Positions 1 through 5,569 of a stretch of DNA of 6,036 bases are shown here, one piece after another; positions within the stretch are counted from its first letter, which is position 1, and every line of letters begins with the position of its first letter. Both the position numbers and the translations under genes were made by a program. The notes beneath the pieces are model-generated. The model was not told the origin of the DNA. It ran no database searches and worked only from the letters and a program-made list of their open reading frames with translations. Source of the stretch: Flavobacteriales bacterium (GTDB lineage Bacteria; Bacteroidota; Bacteroidia; Flavobacteriales_E; Vicingaceae); contig DNDT01000324.1 of the NCBI GenBank assembly GCA_003487525.1, positions 1-6,036 of the forward strand. The letters are read 5' to 3'.

Positions 1-185
1 AGCAGGAAAAGGTTCACATCAAGAACCACACCTTTCCAATTGGACGGTTCATTGATGATAAAAGTGGAGGCCAGGTATTGAGCCACGACAACCAACAATA
101 TGTTGTACCACCTGACAAGCGAAAGCAACGAAATTACCTTCAACGCGATCAGACGTCCGCCGGAAAATTGATTACCGGTTTCCAT
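1..185 (-). CDS. UbiA-type membrane prenyltransferase, N-terminal fragment (partial)
   Basis: Only the first 61 codons are present; the gene continues beyond position 1. The fragment starts METGNQFSGG and then has a long hydrophobic stretch (about residues 16-44) with the sequence SLLSLVRWYNILLVVVAQYL near its beginning. A first transmembrane helix that opens with a 'LxRxxN' signature is typical of UbiA-superfamily prenyltransferases, which attach polyprenyl chains to aromatic or glycerol-phosphate acceptors in the inner membrane. The ATG at 183-185 is preceded in frame by a TAA a few codons upstream, so the start is well bounded; no clear Shine-Dalgarno is seen. It follows mvk by 25 bases and is probably co-transcribed. 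In Bacteroidota a UbiA protein next to mvk is often annotated as a geranylgeranylglycerol-phosphate geranylgeranyltransferase-like enzyme (recalled context). The Asp-rich catalytic motifs that would confirm the family lie outside the window, so substrate and exact subfamily are open. Confidence 0.66.
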   Translation of the reverse strand, partial: METGNQFSGGRLIALKVISLLSLVRWYNILLVVVAQYLASTFIINEPSNWKGVVLDVNLFL

Positions 186-210
186 GCTCAATGATTCTTA
201 TTATTCAATT

Positions 211-1152
211 TTAAAAACGATGAATGACTTCTAAGTCATATCCGTTCAGGACTTTTTGTGCGTAGGGAAGGTTCTGAGTAAATCCGAGAATAAATCCACC
301 GCCACCTGATCCGCACAGTTTTAAATAGTAGGCATTGGAATCAAGGCCTTCCTTCCACAATTTATGGAATACAGCGGGAATCATCGGGCTAAAGTTTTCA
401 AACAAAAACTGGGATAGATTTTTAAGGTTTCTGAACAGAGATTTTATGTCACTTTGAAGAAAAGACTGAATGCATTCGTCATTGTACTTGACAAATTCTT
501 CCTTTACCATCTTTCTGAAACCATCCTGCTTCAGTTTCTCCATGAATAAATTTACCAGAGGTTGTGTTTCACCGGGTGTTCCGGAATCCAGCAGAAAAAT
601 AGCACCTTCGCCCTGACGTGAATCAGGCATTCCCACCGTACCTATGTCGGAGCTGGACTTAATCAGCAACGGAATGTTGAGGTAACAGATAAGCGGATCA
701 ATTCCCGAACTCTTTCCATGAAAGAACGACTCCATCTGAGCGAAGATCATTTTGAGTTCCGTAATCTGGTGTTTTTTTAATTTTTCTCCAGATGAAATCG
801 GCTTTTTGCAGTATTTGTTATAAATGGCGGCAACCAACGCCCCTGAGCTACCTACACCAAAACCCTGAGGAATATTGGAGTCAAATACAAGGCCCTCGTT
901 AATGTCCTTGTTAAACCTGGCAAGGTCAAACTTGCACATGAGCAATTCCTGATCCTGTTGGGTCTGCAGATAGTCGCAGTAATCGCGAAGATGCTTATTG
1001 GATCGTTCCCTGAACTCACTGTCTATCGCAACTTTCTTGAATTTACCCTGGTAGTAATCGAACGGGATGGATAGCCCCATTGAATCTTCAATGATGCTGT
1101 ATTCACCGAAGAGTAAAATTTTTGCGTAAAAAAGTGGATCCTTCAATCTCAT
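211..1152 (-). CDS. mvk: Mevalonate kinase (GHMP superfamily)
   Basis: A 313-residue cytosolic GHMP kinase, of normal length for a bacterial mevalonate kinase, expected to transfer phosphate from ATP to mevalonate to give mevalonate 5-phosphate. Motif 1 is AKILLFGEYSIIED (residues 10-23). Motif 2, the glycine/serine-rich ATP loop, is PQGFGVGSSGALVAA (95-109). HGKSSGIDP (145-153) matches the mevalonate kinase signature and carries the expected catalytic Asp (D152). Motif 3 is KLCGSGGGGF (278-287). The chosen start is the ATG at 1150-1152, whose ATGA overlaps the mvaD stop. An in-frame TTG at 1191 would add 13 residues reading inside mvaD that do not resemble the family, so it is rejected. Oddities are GEY instead of the GEH common in classical mevalonate kinases, and GSSGA instead of GSSAA. 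The divergence, together with a second unassigned kinase in the operon, leaves some chance that it acts on phosphomevalonate instead. Confidence 0.88.
   Translation of the reverse strand: MRLKDPLFYAKILLFGEYSIIEDSMGLSIPFDYYQGKFKKVAIDSEFRERSNKHLRDYCDYLQTQQDQELLMCKFDLARFNKDINEGLVFDSNIPQGFGVGSSGALVAAIYNKYCKKPISSGEKLKKHQITELKMIFAQMESFFHGKSSGIDPLICYLNIPLLIKSSSDIGTVGMPDSRQGEGAIFLLDSGTPGETQPLVNLFMEKLKQDGFRKMVKEEFVKYNDECIQSFLQSDIKSLFRNLKNLSQFLFENFSPMIPAVFHKLWKEGLDSNAYYLKLCGSGGGGFILGFTQNLPYAQKVLNGYDLEVIHRF
1149..1152 (-). promoter_or_regulatory. ATGA stop/start overlap coupling mvaD to mvk
   Basis: On the minus strand the bases ATGA contain both the mvk start codon and the TGA stop of mvaD. This overlap decides the mvk start and suggests that ribosomes finishing mvaD re-initiate on mvk. 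No Shine-Dalgarno sequence is visible just upstream (the preceding bases are AAAACCTGAATGC), which fits coupling rather than independent initiation. The overlap is directly seen; the coupling is inferred. Confidence 0.7.
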
Positions 1153-2234
1153 GCATTCAGGTTTTTGGGTCCTGTACCCATGCGGTCGCAAAGATAACTT
1201 GCATTTTCACAATAAACAAGCAAGTTTTCGCGGATATATTCAGATACCACTTTCGTGTGTTCGGAAGGATAAATCACGTGAACATTGGCTCCGGCATCGA
1301 GCGTAAAGAAAACGGGAATGTTTTTTTCCCTTCTGAATTCCCATATTTTTTCGATGACAGAGAGCGTATTTGGCTTCATAAGAATGTAGTAAGGGTCCGA
1401 GGTCATCATCATTCCATGTAGCATAAGTGCCTCTTTTTCAATGAGTTTGCCAAATCCCTCTATATCCCCTAAGGACATCATTTCGCGAATTTCACCCATG
1501 CGGCTTTTCGCCAGATCAAATCGATTTGCCGCAAAAGGATGATCGTGCATCAATTCGTGACCCGCCGAACTCGAGACCTTCTTGGCTCCTTTTTCAATGA
1601 TTAATACATCGTCGCACAAATCATTAAAAATTGGAGAAATATATTCACTGTTTATCGGTACGGCGTACAAATCGCTGCTTCCGTAAAAATAATCACTCTC
1701 ACCCCACACGGTAAATCCACCGTATATCGAACGACATGCGCTGCCGGATGCAAGTCGCGCAAGAAACGATGCGAATTGCAGAAATTCATTTTGTTCCAGC
1801 TTTTCTTCAGCCAATTCGTTAAAAATCGAAACCAAATTCAATGCAAGTGCGCTCATCGACGATGCACTGGATGCGATGCCACTGGAATGGGGAAAGGAGT
1901 TTGAACTCGATATGGACAAATGCAGTTTTTCGAGCATTGGCAGTACCGTCGAAATGGAATTGAGGTATTTCAATATCCGCTGTTCGAATGCGGCATTGGC
2001 CTTCCCTTCAAAAAGAAATTCCAAGGATACACCATTCCCGTTTCCCTTTCTGAAGTCCACCCTTGTCTCTGTTTTGCAATGATCAAGTGTAAAACTCATC
2101 GAGGGATTTGCCGGAAGCTGACCGCTATATTTCCCCCAGTACTTGATCATCGCAATGTTTGAAGGGCTGCTCCAGGAGGTGCTTCCTTCTGCAATTGAAA
2201 TGTTGGCCGATTTAATTTGTTCAAGTAATTCCAT
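1149..2234 (-). CDS. mvaD: Diphosphomevalonate decarboxylase
   Basis: A 361-residue cytosolic GHMP-family enzyme that performs the ATP-dependent decarboxylation of mevalonate 5-diphosphate to isopentenyl diphosphate. The N-terminal signature SPSNIAMIKYWGK (residues 23-35) followed by LPANPSMSFTL (40-50) is diagnostic of the family. The ATP loop is SFPHSSGIASSASSMSALAL (113-132). ASGSACRSIYGG (162-173) holds the conserved Arg of the family (R168). KKVSSS (218-223) matches the later substrate loop, and FTLDAGANV (310-318) carries the catalytic Asp (D313). Because K31, R168 and D313 are all retained, a true decarboxylase is more likely than the decarboxylation-deficient mevalonate 3-kinase relatives. 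The ATG at 2232-2234 lies 6 bases after the preceding kinase gene and is preceded by GTAAA rather than a Shine-Dalgarno, as is usual in Bacteroidota. The length is somewhat above the roughly 320-340 common in Firmicutes. Its stop overlaps the mvk start. Confidence 0.95.
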   Translation of the reverse strand: MELLEQIKSANISIAEGSTSWSSPSNIAMIKYWGKYSGQLPANPSMSFTLDHCKTETRVDFRKGNGNGVSLEFLFEGKANAAFEQRILKYLNSISTVLPMLEKLHLSISSSNSFPHSSGIASSASSMSALALNLVSIFNELAEEKLEQNEFLQFASFLARLASGSACRSIYGGFTVWGESDYFYGSSDLYAVPINSEYISPIFNDLCDDVLIIEKGAKKVSSSAGHELMHDHPFAANRFDLAKSRMGEIREMMSLGDIEGFGKLIEKEALMLHGMMMTSDPYYILMKPNTLSVIEKIWEFRREKNIPVFFTLDAGANVHVIYPSEHTKVVSEYIRENLLVYCENASYLCDRMGTGPKNLNA

Positions 2235-2240
2235 TTTACG

Positions 2241-3170
2241 TCATCTTGGTGCTAGGATCATTTCATCAAAGGAAAGGATGGTATTAAACCCCTTTTCCCT
2301 GAAATACCCCATTTCGTCTTCCGTTCCGGTGACCATGATGAAATCTCCACCCCAGGCCCCCAGGGATTTTACCCCTCCCGGGTAGTCCCTAAACAGTCTT
2401 TCCTTTACGGTCTTTATGTTGAGAAAAGCAGAAACGATCTCCTCATGTCTGGTCATAAGCAAGGCAAACTCTTTCTCGCTTTTACAATGACACATTTTTG
2501 CCGTCATGTCCGAAATGGTCATCAGCAATTTTGGGGTTACTTCGTTTTCAAGCTTTTTTATGCGCGAAATTGCCTCCCTGCTGCTCTGTTTTTTGTTGAG
2601 GTGAATAAAAAACAAGTGCTCCGAAAAAGTCGGGTCGAATGTCACTTCCTTCCATATCGGACGTTGATTTTCCAGGCGATAAATAATGGGGGTCGTTGAC
2701 TGTGCACATGCAATGTCGTAACCACTGCCCTTGAACACGGACCGTTGAAAATCATAGGGATCAACATCTGCCCAGGCCGCCAGGTTGGAGATCAGGGTGG
2801 AACTGCTTCCCAGTCCCCAGTCCAATGGAAATTCGATCTCGGAAACAACGTGAAGCGGAAGACGGCTTTCTAAAAAACCGGGTCCCTTTTTTAACAGAAG
2901 ATACCTGAAAATCTGTTCAAGTGTCTGTGAAAAATTATCCGTTTTCGCTTCCGTACATTTACCCATATGGTCAAAAACTGACGAGTAGACCGTCTCACCC
3001 ATCACCTTCGTTGTCCAGGTCAGTTCTTTTTTTCCGCCCGGATCACCTGAAACTTCGATGCCCTGGCCTCTGGACGTGGGAATAGCAAGGGCATCCGCCC
3101 CGTACAACACGAAATATTCAGCGCTGATCAACAGCTTGCCATTCGCATGAAATTTCTGACTCCGGATCAA
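2241..3170 (-). CDS. GYDIA-family GHMP kinase, candidate phosphomevalonate kinase
   Basis: A 309-residue cytosolic GHMP-superfamily kinase. Motif 1 is NGKLLISAEYFVLYGADALA (residues 10-29). Motif 2 is PLDWGLGSSSTLISNLA (115-131). The name-giving GSGYDIACA follows (148-156), with the Asp at 152 in the place of the superfamily's catalytic acid. The C-terminal glycine motif is SLGAWGGDF (269-277), which is less glycine-rich than in mevalonate kinase. I recognise the family as one found in Bacteroidota beside mevalonate genes; I know of no settled biochemical function. Its position between HMG-CoA reductase and diphosphomevalonate decarboxylase, and the lack of a canonical phosphomevalonate kinase here, make phosphorylation of mevalonate 5-phosphate the best guess (inference). 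The start is a TTG at 3168-3170, 8 bases after mvaA: no in-frame ATG or GTG lies between the mvaA end region and motif 1, and the next Met is residue 57. Family membership is firm; the substrate is not. Confidence 0.9.
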   Translation of the reverse strand: MIRSQKFHANGKLLISAEYFVLYGADALAIPTSRGQGIEVSGDPGGKKELTWTTKVMGETVYSSVFDHMGKCTEAKTDNFSQTLEQIFRYLLLKKGPGFLESRLPLHVVSEIEFPLDWGLGSSSTLISNLAAWADVDPYDFQRSVFKGSGYDIACAQSTTPIIYRLENQRPIWKEVTFDPTFSEHLFFIHLNKKQSSREAISRIKKLENEVTPKLLMTISDMTAKMCHCKSEKEFALLMTRHEEIVSAFLNIKTVKERLFRDYPGGVKSLGAWGGDFIMVTGTEDEMGYFREKGFNTILSFDEMILAPR

Positions 3171-3178
3171 CCTTAAAC
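3168..3178 (-). promoter_or_regulatory. Unusual start context: TTG with abutting AAGG in the mvaA-kinase gap
   Basis: The 8 bases between the mvaA stop (TAG) and the TTG start of the GYDIA kinase read GTTTAAGG. The purine run AAGG touches the start codon, which is too close for an ordinary Shine-Dalgarno interaction. The kinase may therefore depend on ribosomes arriving from mvaA. The site matters because motif 1 begins only about nine codons later, so the start cannot be moved far downstream. Confidence 0.4.
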
Positions 3179-4513
3179 CTACTTTTTGGAATTTACCTTG
3201 CCACCGCGGACTTTTGAAAATATTTCCGCAACTGCGGCAAATGTCACCACTCTTGTTTTAAAATACTCTACAATTTGCTCCTTTTCCGATTCGGTTGCTT
3301 CCAACTGATTCAGAATATTCAGAAGGTGCATCTTCATGTGACCGCGTTGGATACCTGTCGTCACCAATGAACTCACGGCACCAAAATTCTGAGCCAAACC
3401 TGCGACCGCCACAATTTTCATCAATTCTGCCGAATTCGGATTGCCCAGAATTTTGTGGGATAGCTTAACCATTGGATGAAGGGTGGTTATCCCACCAACC
3501 GTACCCAGGGAAATAGGGACTTCTATCCAAAATCTGAAGACACCGTCATCGATGCTGACATCACTTAAGCTCCTGTATTGTCCGGTCCGTGAAGCATAGG
3601 TGTGCCCACCTGCCTCAATGGCCCTGAAGTCATTTCCGGTGGCAAGTACAACCGCGTCGATGCCGTTAAAAATTCCCTTGTTGTGTGTTGTGGCCCTGTA
3701 TGGTTCAATTCTTGCCACATGGATGGCCTGCTCGAATTTTTTGGCAAATTCTTCCGGTTTGATTCCTTCAAAATCGGTCAGGTCACTGATGGGACACTTC
3801 ACTTCGGCGTGCACCAAACACTCCGGAGTGTAATTGGAGGAGATGCACATGATGACCATAATGTCCCGGAACTCTTCTTCGATTTCATTAGCCTCTGCCA
3901 ATTCGCGCTTAAAGGTCTGTGCCAATTGCTCCAGACAGGAGTTGATGAAATTGGCACCCATGGCATCACCTGTTTCAAAGGTGGCATTTAACTGATAGTA
4001 GTTTGGCTCTTCAAAGGTTTTGTTGATGATTTGAATGTCCCGGATACCTCCGCCTCTTTTTCTCATATTGGCCGTAATCTCGGCCGTATCCTCAAAAAAC
4101 TTGTACTTGATCCGGTTGAAAAACTTCAGGAGTTTGTCGTAATCGCCGTAATACGCAAAATGTACCTGGCCATTCTTTAGCATGGAAATGACCTCCGCCT
4201 TAAATCCTCCTCTCTGCAACCAATAATTTGCGGCTTTTGCAGCTGCTGCGACAACCGAACTTTCCTCGATTGCCATTGGAATGCAATACAATTTTCCGTT
4301 TATCAGGAAATTCGGTGCAATGCCATAGGGCATGTAGAAATTGGTAATGGTATTCTCGATAAACTCATCGTGGAGCTTCTGAACTTTTTTATCCGAATGC
4401 CAGTAAGAATGTATCAGGTCATACGCGGATTTATCGTTATCCAGGTACTCTTTGACAAGCCATTCTATTTTGGCTTCTTTTGACAGTTTTGAAAATCCTT
4501 TTATGGGTTCCAT
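3179..4513 (-). CDS. mvaA: Hydroxymethylglutaryl-CoA reductase, class II-like
   Basis: A 444-residue soluble enzyme that reduces HMG-CoA to mevalonate, the committed step of the pathway. There is no N-terminal membrane region, which separates it from eukaryotic forms, and the opening GFSKLSKEAKIEWL (residues 6-19) is typical of class II bacterial enzymes. The catalytic Glu lies in PMAIEESSVVAAA (79-91; E83). GDAMGAN (182-188) follows, then ATTHNKGIFNGIDAVVLATG (274-293) with the catalytic Lys K279, and GNDFRAIEAG (293-302) with the catalytic Asp D295. The C-terminal flap carries RGHMKMH (390-396) with the probable catalytic His H392. The K-to-D spacing of 16 equals that of the Pseudomonas mevalonii enzyme as I recall it. 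TGDAMGAN resembles the class I form at one side of the motif. A biosynthetic direction is implied by the linked kinases and decarboxylase. NADH versus NADPH preference cannot be read with confidence. The ATG at 4511-4513 is 4 bases after fni and follows AATAAG. Confidence 0.97.
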   Translation of the reverse strand: MEPIKGFSKLSKEAKIEWLVKEYLDNDKSAYDLIHSYWHSDKKVQKLHDEFIENTITNFYMPYGIAPNFLINGKLYCIPMAIEESSVVAAAAKAANYWLQRGGFKAEVISMLKNGQVHFAYYGDYDKLLKFFNRIKYKFFEDTAEITANMRKRGGGIRDIQIINKTFEEPNYYQLNATFETGDAMGANFINSCLEQLAQTFKRELAEANEIEEEFRDIMVIMCISSNYTPECLVHAEVKCPISDLTDFEGIKPEEFAKKFEQAIHVARIEPYRATTHNKGIFNGIDAVVLATGNDFRAIEAGGHTYASRTGQYRSLSDVSIDDGVFRFWIEVPISLGTVGGITTLHPMVKLSHKILGNPNSAELMKIVAVAGLAQNFGAVSSLVTTGIQRGHMKMHLLNILNQLEATESEKEQIVEYFKTRVVTFAAVAEIFSKVRGGKVNSKK

Positions 4514-4517
4514 CTTA

Positions 4518-5552
4518 TTAACGTAAGGTTAGTAATTCACTTGCCAGCAGGTACCCGTCAATTTGTTCCCTGATAAAATTTTGCAAGGATTCATACGATA
4601 TCCGGGCATGATGCAGCATCGCCGATGCCTGCCCATACACCGCCGTATGACTCAGTCTCTTCACAAAATAATACCCATCAAGGTAGTTTTTGATTCCTCC
4701 TGATACAATGACCCCTTTACATGCAATATCTCCGAGTCTGATCTTTTCATTGTTAAAGTACGTTACCATCTCATCTGCCGTGTGTCCCAGGTAAGCAAGT
4801 TCCTGTAGCTCCGATTCATTCCCGCCATCTCTTCGGCTAATTTCAAGCTGAGAAAAATTTGTGCCCCCGTAGGCTCCAAACTCGATTATTACCGGCAACT
4901 GCATCAACTCTTTCAGACTCCCCGGTCCCATTCCCTGACCAACTTCCTTTACGATTAGTTGAATATCTGTTTTCTCCAGAAGGGATTGAATGGTTTGGAT
5001 GGGCGGAGTGACTAATCGGTCGCCCTCGGGTTGAATCCACTCCTGAAGCGGATTCACATGCACAATCAATCCGTCTGCATCCAGGAGGCCGACCAGGTCT
5101 TCAATCTTCGAAACCTCACCGGATTTAACCGATTTTTCGATCTGGGCGATTCCGAGATTTGCAAACAAGGGTTGCTTTGGCCCGATTATTGACCGGATCG
5201 CAAAGTCTTCGAGGTATTTACTGGGATCTTCGAGCAAGGGTCGGCAGGAACCTAGTCCCATGCCCAGTCCAAATTCACTGCACGCTCGCGCCAGATTTTC
5301 ATTAATATGCCTTGCTCCTTTGGCTCCACCAGTCATGCTGCTAACCCAGATCGGAAAGCGAAGTTCTTTGTCGAAAAATCGTACGTTAACGTCTTGCTTA
5401 TCCGGGTGTTTACCCAACAAGGGCTCATAGTAAAAGCGCTTATCGTTTGACCAATGCGCCAACTGCGAGCGCATGGCCAGTTCAATATGCTCTTTTTTTC
5501 GATCGGAAATGTCCTTGTCTTTCACTCTCTCTTCTTTCCCTAAGGCGTTCAA
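4518..5552 (-). CDS. fni: Type 2 isopentenyl-diphosphate delta-isomerase (FMN-dependent)
   Basis: A 344-residue TIM-barrel flavoprotein that interconverts IPP and DMAPP using reduced FMN and Mg2+. Family landmarks occur in order: DRKKEHIELA near the N-terminus (residues 17-26); FPIWVSSMTGGAKGARHIN (66-84), the flavin-site Met-Thr-Gly-Gly loop; GLGMGLGSCRPLLEDP (95-110); VHVNPLQEWIQPEGDR (164-179), with the H165, N167, Q170 and E171 cluster matching the active-site His/Gln and Mg-binding Glu; IVKEVGQGM (200-208); GAYGGTNFSQLE (226-237); and VSGGI (283-287) with YGQA as the FMN phosphate site. Several positions deviate from the common pattern (GSC for GSQ, GGTNF for GGTSW, LSHTAVYG for LGA..VG), suggesting a divergent branch rather than loss of function. 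The start is uncertain: the longest reading uses TTG at 5550-5552, but GTG at 5523-5525 would begin eight residues before RKK, closer to family norm, with AGGGAAAGAAGAGA just upstream. It lies 17 bases after the glycosyltransferase. Confidence 0.93.
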   Translation of the reverse strand: MNALGKEERVKDKDISDRKKEHIELAMRSQLAHWSNDKRFYYEPLLGKHPDKQDVNVRFFDKELRFPIWVSSMTGGAKGARHINENLARACSEFGLGMGLGSCRPLLEDPSKYLEDFAIRSIIGPKQPLFANLGIAQIEKSVKSGEVSKIEDLVGLLDADGLIVHVNPLQEWIQPEGDRLVTPPIQTIQSLLEKTDIQLIVKEVGQGMGPGSLKELMQLPVIIEFGAYGGTNFSQLEISRRDGGNESELQELAYLGHTADEMVTYFNNEKIRLGDIACKGVIVSGGIKNYLDGYYFVKRLSHTAVYGQASAMLHHARISYESLQNFIREQIDGYLLASELLTLR

Positions 5553-5569
5553 AATTAAGATATTATTCC
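5523..5569 (-). promoter_or_regulatory. Start region of fni with two competing non-ATG initiators
   Basis: After the glycosyltransferase stop, the minus strand reads a TAAGGA (overlapping that stop), then an AT-rich stretch ending at TTG (5552), then AGGGAAAGAAGAGA before an in-frame GTG (5525). No ATG is in frame before the conserved DRKKEHI motif. The TTG lies about 14 bases from TAAGGA; the GTG has a nearer purine-rich leader and gives the more family-like N-terminus. I cannot choose decisively; the two options differ by nine residues. No promoter or terminator is evident in the gap. Confidence 0.4.

Noticed and set aside
186..210. 25-base gap between mvk and the UbiA-type gene as a possible terminator or promoter
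   Set aside because: It is AT-rich but forms no stem followed by a T run, and it is too short for a convincing Bacteroidota -33/-7 promoter.
1153..1191. 39-base 5' extension of mvk to a TTG at 1191
   Set aside because: It would read inside the mvaD C-terminus and add 13 residues unlike the family, whereas the ATG at 1152 gives a family-like N-terminus and a standard ATGA overlap.
1122..1421. 99-codon plus-strand open frame across the mvk/mvaD junction
   Set aside because: It is antisense to two well-supported genes, its composition is not protein-like for any family I know, and it has no start context.
2143..2385. 80-codon plus-strand open frame across the GYDIA/mvaD gap
   Set aside because: It is antisense to conserved coding sequence at both ends of the 6-base gap and has no recognisable motif.
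3602..3991. 129-codon open frame on the plus strand
   Set aside because: It lies wholly antisense to the strongly conserved HMG-CoA reductase gene, has no recognisable motif and is a shadow of that gene's codon pattern.
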